Below are positions 1 through 7,487 of a stretch of DNA of 64,000 bases, piece after piece (the first letter of the stretch is position 1; each line of letters opens with the position of its first letter). The notes beneath the pieces were generated by a model. The model ran no database searches, was not told the origin of the DNA, and saw only the letters and a list, made by a program, of their open reading frames with translations. Both the position numbers and the translations under genes were made by a program. Origin of the DNA: a virus; IMG/VR virus record IMGVR_UViG_3300034358_000008, positions 186,001 to 250,000 of that record; one strand, written 5' to 3'.

Positions 1-38
1 CGTAAACCATCAGCTGTCAGATCTCTATCGGGAGTAAC

Positions 39-260
39 ATGGAAATCACCATTGGGGTTGACACCCTTGTTTTAATCGCGGGCTGTATCCTATTCGTAAT
101 GCTCATCTTGCAATTGATAGGCGCGGCATACATCCACAACGAGCTTCCTAAAGAAAATAAGCCGTTGGGCATTTACTGGGAACTGTTCCTCTGGATCAGT
201 TTCGGCACTACGACTTTGGGTATCGCGATCTGCGCAGGGCTTCGTACGTATCTGGGCTAG
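39..260 (+). CDS. small two-helix membrane protein
   Basis: I do not recognise this 73-residue protein. Two hydrophobic stretches are visible, about residues 8-32 (TLVLIAGCILFVMLILQLIG) and 46-67 (YWELFLWISFGTTTLGIAIC). They are separated by a short charged loop (HNELPKENK), so it should sit in the inner membrane as a hairpin. A GGGAG ribosome site lies seven bases before the start. The next tiny membrane gene begins two bases after its stop, so the two are probably translated together. The function is unknown. Confidence 0.6.
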   Translation: MEITIGVDTLVLIAGCILFVMLILQLIGAAYIHNELPKENKPLGIYWELFLWISFGTTTLGIAICAGLRTYLG

Positions 261-261
261 C

Positions 262-351
262 ATGGAAAAACTACCTGTAGGAACTGCAACGCTCTACTGG
301 GGATTAGCCATCGGTATCATCGGTGGCTATATCTACATTCATTTAATTTAA
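262..351 (+). CDS. 29-residue putative single-span membrane peptide
   Basis: This is a short open frame from ATG at 262 to TAA at 351, directly behind the 73-residue membrane gene. The peptide starts MEKLPVGTATLYWG and continues with a hydrophobic run (LAIGIIGGYIYIHLI) that fills its C-terminal half, as in a one-helix membrane microprotein. There is no strong ribosome site, but translation could be coupled to the stop codon two bases upstream. A good AAGGAG site follows for the next gene. It may be chance; the evidence is the hydrophobic content and tight spacing only. Confidence 0.4.
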   Translation: MEKLPVGTATLYWGLAIGIIGGYIYIHLI

Positions 352-363
352 AGGAGTTTTACA

Positions 364-762
364 ATGTCTCATTTTGGTCTCACTGCTAACCCTAACGAAA
401 ATCCAGTATCCGCTGGTAAAGTGCGTGAAGCCTGTACAGGTGCGCTTCGCGAACTCGGAGATCGGCTGAAGAATAAAATCGATCAGATCTTGATCACAGG
501 TGACTTCGCAAAAGATCGCCGTTACTCCTTCCTTAAAGATGATGGAAAAATCAAGCTGACCTTCGATCTGAGTGAGCTGGCTAACGGTGATCGCACTGAG
601 GCAGAACGTGATACTGGTGAAGGTTACTACCATGTCCCAGATCTGGTTAAAGAGTATCTGGAAGGCTATTACAATGCATTGGGTTGGGGTACTGACTACA
701 GTCGTCACGTAGGTAACCAGTTCCACTTGACGGTAGGTCCAATCAAAAAGGATCTGGTATGA
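364..762 (+). CDS. conserved-type hypothetical phage protein, 132 aa
   Basis: I do not recognise this soluble 132-residue protein. It has a mixed alpha/beta look: a helical N-terminal part (KVREACTGALRELGDRLKNK), a central strand region and an aromatic C-terminal part (YLEGYYNALGWGTDY) ending in a strand (FHLTVGPIKK). An AAGGAG ribosome site precedes the start. Its last four bases overlap the start of the following gene (ATGA), so the two genes are translationally coupled. Confidence 0.7.
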   Translation: MSHFGLTANPNENPVSAGKVREACTGALRELGDRLKNKIDQILITGDFAKDRRYSFLKDDGKIKLTFDLSELANGDRTEAERDTGEGYYHVPDLVKEYLEGYYNALGWGTDYSRHVGNQFHLTVGPIKKDLV

Positions 763-1226
763 TCAAGCGGTGGTGGAAACAGTTCATCTATAATCGCATG
801 GCACGTATCATCGAGAAGGCTGCTGCTTCGGCAACATACGAGAAGTATCAGTATCTCTGCCCATCGATTGGCGTTAAGACATCAAATCCGTTAAAACGTA
901 AGACTATCCGATTCGTCGAAGATAGCCTCCGTGGCTACCCTACGCTCTACAGCACGATTCGTCGAGCACTCAGAGAAGAAGGTTACGACCCCAAAGATCA
1001 CATGTGGTACGTGCATCTGGATTGGCCTGAACGCATGGTAATTCATCGTGCTTACTGGGCTAAGGTCGTAGCTGAACTCCGCAAGGGTAATCCAACGTGG
1101 GGTAAGTATTTCAACACGAAGGAAATCCAAGCCGATCCTCCACATCTGCGTGATCTGTTTGACCCATCCCAACCGGGTACAAAGTCTGATCAGATTCTGG
1201 ATCAATTACGTAAGGATGCAGCTTAA
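759..1226 (+). CDS. hypothetical protein, basic, 155 aa
   Basis: I do not recognise this 155-residue protein. The N-terminus is strongly basic and aromatic (MIKRWWKQFIYNRMARI) and could be an amphipathic nucleic-acid- or membrane-binding helix. The rest is soluble with many Lys/Arg and Trp/Tyr residues. It overlaps the previous gene by four bases and the next gene by one base (TAATG), which places it in the middle of a coupled three-gene operon that ends at the hairpin at 1459-1486. Confidence 0.7.
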   Translation: MIKRWWKQFIYNRMARIIEKAAASATYEKYQYLCPSIGVKTSNPLKRKTIRFVEDSLRGYPTLYSTIRRALREEGYDPKDHMWYVHLDWPERMVIHRAYWAKVVAELRKGNPTWGKYFNTKEIQADPPHLRDLFDPSQPGTKSDQILDQLRKDAA

Positions 1227-1438
1227 TGAAAATGTTCAGTGGTCCATTTGGTAATTACGCTGCTGGTAGCTACGGCGCCGTCTTGAATGCTCTCTGTGAG
1301 CAGGAAGGTCGGTCCTGTGGTACGGTGGGTAATTATGTCTTTGGTAGCAATGGCAATATCCTTGCTGGTCACGGAAGTGATAAAGTTGTAGCTACCTACG
1401 TCTGGGAAAATGACGAGATCAAATTCACCTGGATGTAA
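1226..1438 (+). CDS. glycine-rich small hypothetical protein, 70 aa
   Basis: This short protein is unusually rich in Gly, Asn and Tyr in two similar halves (GPFGNYAAGSYGAVLNAL and GTVGNYVFGSNGNILAG), which suggests a duplicated beta-hairpin unit. Two cysteines are present. It starts inside the stop codon of the previous gene, so it is translationally coupled, and it is the last gene before a strong terminator. The function is unknown. Confidence 0.6.
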   Translation: MKMFSGPFGNYAAGSYGAVLNALCEQEGRSCGTVGNYVFGSNGNILAGHGSDKVVATYVWENDEIKFTWM

Positions 1439-1458
1439 AACGCGGCATAAAAGAAGAA

Positions 1459-1486
1459 GCCTAAGGGGGCACTACTCCCCTTAGGC
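1459..1486 (+). terminator. hairpin terminator after the first operon
   Basis: A ten-base-pair perfect stem (GCCTAAGGGG pairing with CCCCTTAGGC) encloses an eight-base loop, 21 bases after the stop codon at 1438. There is no long T run behind it. The downstream bases fold into further small hairpins. Confidence 0.7.
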
Positions 1487-1650
1487 GGACCATGTCTGAC
1501 GATTAGTGGTCGTCTTCTATGGGTTGATCCAATTACCCTCATTTCCAATTGATCCCCTCGTGGGATTAACCAGTCATTCCGGTAACGGAATCAGAACGAT
1601 ACAAACATGTACAATCACTTTACATAACATTAGATCGGGAGTATTCTTTT
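1487..1650 (+). other. hairpin-rich untranslated stretch
   Basis: No plausible coding frame is seen. After the terminator there are more small inverted repeats: ATCCC/GGGAT at 1552-1566 and ATTCCG/CGGAAT at 1576-1591 with a GTAA loop. The stretch also contains the leader and ribosome site (CGGGAG) of the gene at 1651. It may hold a promoter and a structured leader; I cannot define a start point. Confidence 0.35.
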
Positions 1651-1914
1651 ATGTCTTGCTTGGCTACTTTGGTTATTAACGCTCAGGAGAAAATGGCAGC
1701 GTCTTACAGCGTCATCGTTAAATCGATTGAGGAGGCTATGTTACAGGGCCGTGGTGAATTGATCCTCAATGCAACGTTGGACTACCAACTCGTTAGCGAA
1801 GAATCCATGCATATGCTGACAGCTAATGCCCTCGTGGATAATGGTTTCAAAGTTACCCGTGGTGGTAATAACACATTCATCGTTAGTGGTTGGGATAAAG
1901 TCAAAGTTCATTAA
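1651..1914 (+). CDS. hypothetical protein, 87 aa
   Basis: I do not recognise this small soluble protein. It looks like an alpha/beta fold: an N-terminal helix (INAQEKMAASYSVIVKSIEE), a strand (GELILNATLDYQLV), a second helix and two closing strands (FKVTRGG, TFIVSGWDKVKV). It stands alone between a hairpin-rich leader and a terminator shared with the converging minus-strand gene. Confidence 0.6.
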   Translation: MSCLATLVINAQEKMAASYSVIVKSIEEAMLQGRGELILNATLDYQLVSEESMHMLTANALVDNGFKVTRGGNNTFIVSGWDKVKVH

Positions 1915-1923
1915 CGTCATAAA

Positions 1924-1945
1924 GCCCCAGCCGTTAGGCCGGGGC
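1924..1945. terminator. bidirectional terminator, TATG-flanked
   Basis: GCCCC-A-GCC pairs with GGC-C-GGGGC around a GTTA loop, between converging genes. It is flanked by GTCATAAAG on the left and CAATATG plus a long T run on the right, so it can end transcription in both directions. It belongs to the recurring CATA-hairpin-TATG class found throughout the window. Confidence 0.75.
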
Positions 1946-1967
1946 AATATGTTCTATTTTTTTTTGC

Positions 1968-3128
1968 TTAAGCCTTTTCAGCCTGTTTGAACATCTTCAT
2001 GGTACCGTAAGTAACTTCGGTAACGTGGTTGATGGTCTTGGAGGCCAGCTCAAGAACTGGAGAAGCTGCGCGTTTCAGATCGGCTTGCTTCTCAGCAGGA
2101 ACTTTCTTGATCGCACCAGTGATGGCTTTAACGTCGTTTTCGATACCTTGAACGAGCGGACCCATCTTCTTCATTTCACTGATCACGTTGGCGATGGCGC
2201 GCAGAGATTGTTTCTTCTTAGACTTCTCATCACCATTACCGCCTTTAATCAGACGATAGACCAAACCTGCCCAGCTGAATACAAAGAGCCAGAACCAGTC
2301 ACCGGCAGACCAAGACTTATCTGGTGGTGGAACTTCACCTTGTTCAAATACGGCACGACCACCTTCAATCTTGACATTAGTGTTGGACATCAGCTGGACG
2401 GAATCACTGCCTACGAGAGCAGTACCTTCACCTGCGTTACCCGCAGCCATTGCAAGGATGTTATCCTTACCTTTGGATACCAGACCTGCGAGAGTTTTGA
2501 CACCGTCAACTTCTACACCGAAGTCTTTCATGTCCATAAGTTTTCCGTTCATGTGGAACAGTTTCCACACAGCTTTATGGTCGATATTGACATTACCGTC
2601 CATGCTAATGCTGTTTTCGTTAACGCGACTCAGTTCACCGAGAGCTTGCTTGTAGTTAGAAATACTACCAGCGACCTTCTGGTCAATTTGATCGACGTAG
2701 TCTTCCAGAGCAATGTTTACACACTGACGAATAGTATTGGCATGAGCACGGATAGCCTTAGCAAGCTGCTTCTTACCACCTTTGGTGACAGGGAAGCTCT
2801 CCAGGGATACGCCAGCTTGAATCGGGTGACCCGACATGCTGGTGATCTGACCAAACAGACGACGGTAGGATTCCATTGCGATAGCGGTGGTGGACTGGTC
2901 CACATCAACTGCCATATCGTCAAGAGTATCTGCTACCGCAACCGATTCAACGATCGGGTCGAGGCTAGTATCTTCTTGAACCAGTGTCTCAGGGATAGAG
3001 TTATCAACGACAACGTTGTTCACTGTTTCGAGAATTGGTGGGATACTATCCATGAATTCTTCGATAGCTACCTGCTCCGCAGTGCGAACAGGTTTAGCGT
3101 GTTTCATTACAGGGCTTACTTTGGCCAT
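1968..3128 (-). CDS. putative inner-body/ejected virion protein with propeptide
   Basis: This 386-residue protein resembles in layout the processed inner-body proteins packed with DNA in phiKZ-type heads. Residues 1-110 are acidic and low in structure, as expected of a propeptide. They end in a site of the form small-X-Glu (VSLE110, then SF) that fits cleavage by the phage prohead protease. The mature part is helical, with a Trp-rich hydrophobic segment near residues 270-290 (DWFWLFVFSWAGLVYRLI) and a Lys-rich helical tail. Two larger proteins at 52.9-55.9 kb share the arrangement. The role is inferred from this layout, not from a catalytic motif. A leader of about 340 noncoding bases precedes the gene. 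Confidence 0.55.
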   Translation of the reverse strand: MAKVSPVMKHAKPVRTAEQVAIEEFMDSIPPILETVNNVVVDNSIPETLVQEDTSLDPIVESVAVADTLDDMAVDVDQSTTAIAMESYRRLFGQITSMSGHPIQAGVSLESFPVTKGGKKQLAKAIRAHANTIRQCVNIALEDYVDQIDQKVAGSISNYKQALGELSRVNENSISMDGNVNIDHKAVWKLFHMNGKLMDMKDFGVEVDGVKTLAGLVSKGKDNILAMAAGNAGEGTALVGSDSVQLMSNTNVKIEGGRAVFEQGEVPPPDKSWSAGDWFWLFVFSWAGLVYRLIKGGNGDEKSKKKQSLRAIANVISEMKKMGPLVQGIENDVKAITGAIKKVPAEKQADLKRAASPVLELASKTINHVTEVTYGTMKMFKQAEKA

Positions 3129-3470
3129 TTTAAGGTACCTTATTTACTGTGTTTTCGTACGAAGTTGGGTTGACTAGTGCACATTAATCAAATTATTGGA
3201 TACCCCGGTTCGGTATCCCTTTGTTATACAGTAGTATCTATCTGATCAGGATTTCTAGTGTTAACATACGATTGTTTTAAATTACTGGGAATCACTATGT
3301 AGTACAGGACTAGCACTAAAGAGCATAGGATCGCCCGTAGGGCTTTTATTCTGTAATATACAGCGATTACGATAGTAATCAAGCAATGCTTTGATAGACT
3401 CCTTATCCTAGCGTAAGCGAATATACACCCGCATAAGCCAACCCCTAAGAGGGTTGGCATTTATGACGTC
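3129..3470. other. 342-base noncoding interval with promoter-like box and hairpins
   Basis: The interval lies upstream of the minus-strand inner-body gene. On the minus strand an exact TATATTAC occurs at 3360-3353, the sequence reported for phiKZ early promoters. A seven-base-pair hairpin (GGATACC/GGTATCC) sits at 3198-3218, and a small GCCC/GGGC hairpin followed by TTTTATT at 3333-3347 reads on the plus strand. The kelch gene's terminator occupies the right edge. The layout would allow a minus-strand transcript of about 130-150 bases or a long leader for the inner-body gene. Confidence 0.4.
3437..3458 (-). terminator. terminator after the beta-propeller gene
   Basis: GCCAACCC pairs with GGGTTGGC around a six-base loop, 13 bases past the stop of the minus-strand gene. 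Reading on the minus strand the stem is followed by TTATG; on the plus side it is followed by TTTATGACGTC. This is the same flanking pattern as the other terminators. Confidence 0.7.
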
Positions 3471-4403
3471 TTAAGGGGAAGCGTAAACAGCACCGGTAGT
3501 CTGCTCAGTAGATCCGATGATACCACCCATGAAGTACAACTTGTTATTCATATAACCGTTAGCACTGAAACATCTCATCCCTGCTGGGATAGTGTAGTCA
3601 GTCCAAAGCAACGTAGTTGTATCCAGTACCATTGCTTTGTTAATAGGTGTAGTTGCTCCAGACGAAGGAGCTACAACATAGATCTGACGACCATTAGTAA
3701 ACAAGTTATTTGCAGGGAAGCAAGCCGAAGACATATTCGGCAACAACTCAATCTCTTTGGTCGTAAGATTCATTCGATAGGCTACAGCAGATCCAGCTGC
3801 ACCGCCCGCACGAGAAACACGACCACCCACGGAATAAGCGTAGTTACCAGCCACAATCGTAGCCCGCTCAAAGATTGCTGGAACACCCAATGAGGTCAAG
3901 CTGATTGTTTCTAAGGTTTTAGCTTCAATGTCGTAGATGTAATAGTTGGTAGTACCATCACATTGAGGCATGTAAATCTTACCGTTAGCATAACCAGCCA
4001 CCGTATGCATGGCTACAGGTAGTCCAGGAGCCGTTACACGGGCATGTGTGTTCAAGACTGGATCATACACGATAAAACCTAATGTACTGTCCCCACGCGT
4101 CCCACCGAAGTTGTAGAACTTGTTATTGTGGAACACAACCAAGCCACCGTAGATGGTAGTTGGAAGCGCAGCCAAGGCAGTCTGACCGCCAGCACCCGTA
4201 GTTTTGGTTACAGTCGCTTTACCCACACCACTATAGCCACCAAAAGCATAGATCAGGTTACTGTTCACAATTGTTGCCTGGTGGAATGATCCGGCAGCAG
4301 GTGCACCTAGAGGGCCTGGAAAACCAGTGACCACACCTGTGCTAAAATTAAAGTCACGGATAGGCGTAGGACCTGTATCCAAAATGAGCATTTGTTCGAT
4401 CAT
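3471..4403 (-). CDS. kelch-type beta-propeller protein
   Basis: The 310-residue protein consists almost entirely of beta-strand repeats of the kelch/galactose-oxidase-propeller kind. Repeating elements include LIYAFGGYSG, KFYNFGGTRG, YAYSVGGRVS and KLYFMGGIIG, each a hydrophobic strand ending in two glycines. I count about five or six blades. No catalytic residues or signal peptide are visible. I chose the ATG at 4403 because a GGAAG ribosome site precedes it; the longer frame to 4499 runs through the upstream terminator. A propeller in a phage may be a receptor-binding or virion decoration protein, or act on a host partner; this is inference. Confidence 0.65.
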   Translation of the reverse strand: MIEQMLILDTGPTPIRDFNFSTGVVTGFPGPLGAPAAGSFHQATIVNSNLIYAFGGYSGVGKATVTKTTGAGGQTALAALPTTIYGGLVVFHNNKFYNFGGTRGDSTLGFIVYDPVLNTHARVTAPGLPVAMHTVAGYANGKIYMPQCDGTTNYYIYDIEAKTLETISLTSLGVPAIFERATIVAGNYAYSVGGRVSRAGGAAGSAVAYRMNLTTKEIELLPNMSSACFPANNLFTNGRQIYVVAPSSGATTPINKAMVLDTTTLLWTDYTIPAGMRCFSANGYMNNKLYFMGGIIGSTEQTTGAVYASP

Positions 4404-4448
4404 TAGTTTTACTTCCAAAAGGTGTATACATACTATCGACGTCATAAA

Positions 4449-4466
4449 GCTACCCCGAAGGGTAGC
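4449..4466 (-). terminator. terminator of the small paralogue pair
   Basis: GCTACCC pairs with GGGTAGC around a CGAA loop directly after the stop codon of the minus-strand gene ending at 4471. Reading on the minus strand it continues as TTTATGACGTC. Confidence 0.7.
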
Positions 4467-4470
4467 GATA

Positions 4471-4833
4471 TCAAACTTCAGGTGCAGCAGACAGATCATT
4501 ACTGTTCAATTCAAGATCAAACAGTATCCGATTGTAGTTACGACATTCCAAACTGATATGACTGTAATCTGGATGACCATGTGGTTTCTGCCAGATATCC
4601 AACAGAATGTTGTACTTCAAGTAAAGCGATTGCTTAGCAACGTTGAACGAGCTATAACTAGTATAGTCTGTTTCGCCCCACGATTCGATCTCAGCTACGT
4701 AACGTGTAACTGCACCCATGATGTGGGATACGTTGAAATCGGCTGCCTGAACGAGGATGGCGGTGCTTTGATGCCATTTAATGCAATGCTTCAGATGTTC
4801 TACCACTTCGTTACTCAAAACTTCAATTGTCAT
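4471..4833 (-). CDS. small unknown protein, paralogue 2 of the DIWQKPH pair
   Basis: This 120-residue soluble protein is of unknown function. Its C-terminal half (LKYNILLDIWQKPHGHPDY, then a strand ending ILFDLEL) matches the same region of its upstream neighbour (LKASGLRMDIWQKPHPFKD, ending IIFDYEE). The two are therefore tandem paralogues. I start it at 4833 because GAGGAAAG lies just upstream; a longer start at 4854 would lie deep inside the neighbour. The genes overlap by 11 bases. Trp, His and acidic residues are shared, so a common binding site is possible. Confidence 0.65.
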   Translation of the reverse strand: MTIEVLSNEVVEHLKHCIKWHQSTAILVQAADFNVSHIMGAVTRYVAEIESWGETDYTSYSSFNVAKQSLYLKYNILLDIWQKPHGHPDYSHISLECRNYNRILFDLELNSNDLSAAPEV

Positions 4834-5149
4834 AGATACTTTCCTCGTAATCAAAAATGATAGCTGTCAAACCACCTACGGTCAGAGTAAGGTGATTCTT
4901 ATCTTTAAACGGATGAGGCTTCTGCCAGATGTCCATGCGTAGTCCACTCGCCTTAAGGAAGCTCTGCACGTCCGATAGACTCTCAGTACTGATCTTGTAA
5001 TGATCATTAAGGCGTTCAATAAAACGATCGATCACAGGAGTTAGGTTCTGCCTTGCAGTGTATACTCCGATGAAAGCTTTTTGTTTGCAGACAATCGCCA
5101 GTTGGATCTGGCTGATAATATCGTTAACAATGTTATCTACATGACTCAT
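4823..5149 (-). CDS. small unknown protein, paralogue 1 of the DIWQKPH pair
   Basis: This 108-residue protein has a helical N-terminal part (VDNIVNDIISQIQLAIV and a second helix) followed by the DIWQKPH motif and two to three strands. It shares that C-terminal half with the next gene, which overlaps its end by 11 bases. It starts behind the helicase terminator, so the pair forms its own transcription unit or relies on read-through. I do not recognise the family. Confidence 0.65.
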   Translation of the reverse strand: MSHVDNIVNDIISQIQLAIVCKQKAFIGVYTARQNLTPVIDRFIERLNDHYKISTESLSDVQSFLKASGLRMDIWQKPHPFKDKNHLTLTVGGLTAIIFDYEESIYDN

Positions 5150-5176
5150 TTGTATTTACCTGAGAATGAATAAATT

Positions 5177-5196
5177 GCCTCTCCCTAGGGAGAGGC
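5177..5196 (-). terminator. terminator after the helicase gene
   Basis: A 20-base perfect palindrome (GCCTCTCCCT with AGGGAGAGGC) lies 17 bases beyond the helicase stop. On the plus side it is followed by TTTATATCG. Confidence 0.7.
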
Positions 5197-5213
5197 TTTA
5201 TATCGTTTCTTTT

Positions 5214-6743
5214 TTAGTCCCAACCGCTTTCGTCACCACTACCGATAACAGAACCCGGAACTACTTTCATCGAGAAGTCTTCTTCTTTGTCGATGTCCCA
5301 CGGCATAACGCCAATCTGAGCCATTGGTAGAATGATGTACTGGTCTTCTACCGGTGTAACAGTGTTACGGTGCTTACCACGTTGGATAGCCAGATACGCT
5401 TTGCCTTTACGACGGATGATGTGGTGGAACAACTCCAGATCTGGTTCTTGACCCAGACGACGGCAACCATCATAGTAACCTTTGTTGGCTACGGTCTGTA
5501 CGAAGTCCTCAGTGTTCTCACGTTGCAGTTGCAATGCATCGGATGACATCTGGTGAGGGGATAGGAACGTAATGCCTCGTGGAGCAGTGTAGTTACGCAT
5601 ACGACGGAACAGCAAACGAATATCATCACCGGCGATCTTAGCATCAAGCCCAGTCTTAGGCAGCATATTCAGATAGTCAACTGTCAGGTACTGGAGTTCA
5701 AAACCTTGAGCTTGCAAAGAGTCGAGATAGTTTACGAAACCAGCTACGGTAAACTCAGTAGGGTCAAAGCGAATCATCTTCACTTTAAAACCATTCTCTT
5801 CTAGACGAGCACAGACATAAGCAGCTGCTTCTTTCTTATCGATATCCTTAACTACGATTTCTTCACCCGTTTCATTTTCACGGATGTACTTATACATGGT
5901 CAACAGGTTATCGGTGATTTCGTTTTCAAGTGTTACAAACAGAATCAGTGGCTTCTTAGTTCGATCTCGTAGAAATGGCTTGTTAAACAAGCATACGTGT
6001 ACGAACAAGAACATAGCAAGATAAGACTTAAAGTTATGCTGTAGTGCAGAAGTAATAATGAACTCACCTCGACGGAATGCCCCCAAGATACCAAGGATGC
6101 GGTTAAATCCTTTCCAACCGAGTTTGAATGCACCATCTGCTGACAACGTATCTTTCACAGCCTCGAAGAAGTCTTCTACTGCCTCAGGGTTATCGAAGTC
6201 AATAGCACCCATCTCTGCGGGATGCTTAGATTCAGCGCGTGCCTTTACATAAGGTTCAAGTTTTGCACCCATCTCGTTAACCATACTGGCAATATCGATA
6301 TTGCCTCGGTCAAAGATAGCCTTCTGAGAATACTCTTTCAGAATGGTCTTAATAGTGGTGTCATTGAGATAATAGTTAAGTGCACCACGACGACTATTAA
6401 TAGCCTTCATGATACTCATCCCATCCGGGAAGTTTTCCATTACGCCTTGTTCAACAGAATCGTATAGGAACGACTCCTCGCGACAGCTAACGCGAACAAG
6501 CTGTAGGACTTCTTGAGAACCCGGAAAAGCATTCTTAGGTTTCTGATTGAGTTCGTTTACGAGGTTACGCAATTCCAGAAATGTCTGACGACCATGATCG
6601 TGGTCTACTGTGGTTTCCTTTACTTCCAAAGACGATACCACTTTATCGATCAATTCTGTAGAAGGAGAAGCGGGTGAATCTTCACGGTGTTCAAGGCACA
6701 GTAGCGTCACACACTGTACCAAGAGTTGCTTTGGAGATGCCAT
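5214..6743 (-). CDS. DnaB-type replicative helicase
   Basis: The 509-residue protein has the two-part form of replicative helicases, a helical N-terminal domain to about residue 200 and a RecA-like motor after it. In the motor I see a Walker A position at about 231-241 (TSALQHNFKSYL), the strand with catalytic Glu (FVTLENE, 269-275), Walker B (YLTVDYLNML, 352-361) and the sensor loop with Gln (LSPHQMS, 394-400). It should unwind DNA as a hexamer at the phage replication fork. The Walker A loop keeps the Lys-Ser but lacks the usual glycines, as does the UvsX-like protein in this window. No primase is seen nearby. Confidence 0.8.
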   Translation of the reverse strand: MASPKQLLVQCVTLLCLEHREDSPASPSTELIDKVVSSLEVKETTVDHDHGRQTFLELRNLVNELNQKPKNAFPGSQEVLQLVRVSCREESFLYDSVEQGVMENFPDGMSIMKAINSRRGALNYYLNDTTIKTILKEYSQKAIFDRGNIDIASMVNEMGAKLEPYVKARAESKHPAEMGAIDFDNPEAVEDFFEAVKDTLSADGAFKLGWKGFNRILGILGAFRRGEFIITSALQHNFKSYLAMFLFVHVCLFNKPFLRDRTKKPLILFVTLENEITDNLLTMYKYIRENETGEEIVVKDIDKKEAAAYVCARLEENGFKVKMIRFDPTEFTVAGFVNYLDSLQAQGFELQYLTVDYLNMLPKTGLDAKIAGDDIRLLFRRMRNYTAPRGITFLSPHQMSSDALQLQRENTEDFVQTVANKGYYDGCRRLGQEPDLELFHHIIRRKGKAYLAIQRGKHRNTVTPVEDQYIILPMAQIGVMPWDIDKEEDFSMKVVPGSVIGSGDESGWD

Positions 6744-6876
6744 TTTAAATCCTTGATAGTAAAATAGTGGATTGTATCGTGTACCATCTTGTGTGTAAGT
6801 ATTTAATTGTCGATGGTTTTAATCACTATTTTTATGAATGATTAACTAAACCTCGATTAAACCAAAGGTTAACTGT

Positions 6877-7413
6877 ATGACCCAGCTCTTAGTCGTACCA
6901 GAAGCAGTTTACGATCAGTGGAAATCTGATGGTGTACTCTTCACACGTCTTTTAGACACCAACTATATAGCTAGCGTTAGTTCGGTTAACGATCTGGCGC
7001 AAATCGACTTAGCTATGAACCAATTTCCATTCGTGTTTGGCCCCGGTACAGGCGTAAGTCTGGCTGTTAGCCCACGAGCTGGCATTGCAATTGCATCGAC
7101 CGCAGATAACCTCGAACGGTTTAAGATGCAAGATTTGCATAATGCTTTAGAGGAACGTGTCGAAACGATCACGCTCCGTTTCACTAATGAACCAAAAGTT
7201 TGTAGTGAATATTCCCTTTATCCTGTAGATGAGAATCTTTGGGTTGCGGTGCAGAAGAGTCTGCCTATCACCAATAGCGATCCTGAACGGTTTACCTTGA
7301 TCAGTAACCGTACGTTCTTCGATAGTATGATTAATGAGTTGCTGAGAACTTGTAAATTAGAGCAAGTAGCATCAACGAATCTCTTCAACTATTATCTTAT
7401 GTCCAAGGTCTAG
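6877..7413 (+). CDS. hypothetical protein upstream of the capsid gene
   Basis: I do not recognise this 178-residue soluble protein. It contains a Gly/Ala stretch (VFGPGTGVSLAVSPRAGIAIA) between helical segments and no clear motif. It is divergent from the helicase, with 133 bases between them that must hold promoters for both genes, and it is followed after 74 bases by the capsid gene. The position suggests a late gene, perhaps co-transcribed with the capsid gene. Confidence 0.65.
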   Translation: MTQLLVVPEAVYDQWKSDGVLFTRLLDTNYIASVSSVNDLAQIDLAMNQFPFVFGPGTGVSLAVSPRAGIAIASTADNLERFKMQDLHNALEERVETITLRFTNEPKVCSEYSLYPVDENLWVAVQKSLPITNSDPERFTLISNRTFFDSMINELLRTCKLEQVASTNLFNYYLMSKV

Positions 7414-7487
7414 TTCCGGTGAAAAATAGGCCTGGACAATAGATACTCGTTTAAAACCAAAACCCATCCTGCGTAGGAAATTATTAG

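Noticed and set aside
3224-3460. A 78-codon hydrophobic minus-strand open frame in the noncoding interval
   Set aside because: Its only ATG lies inside the terminator hairpin of the kelch gene, there is no ribosome site, and a promoter-like box lies within it. Its hydrophobic look is likely due to the AT-rich sequence.
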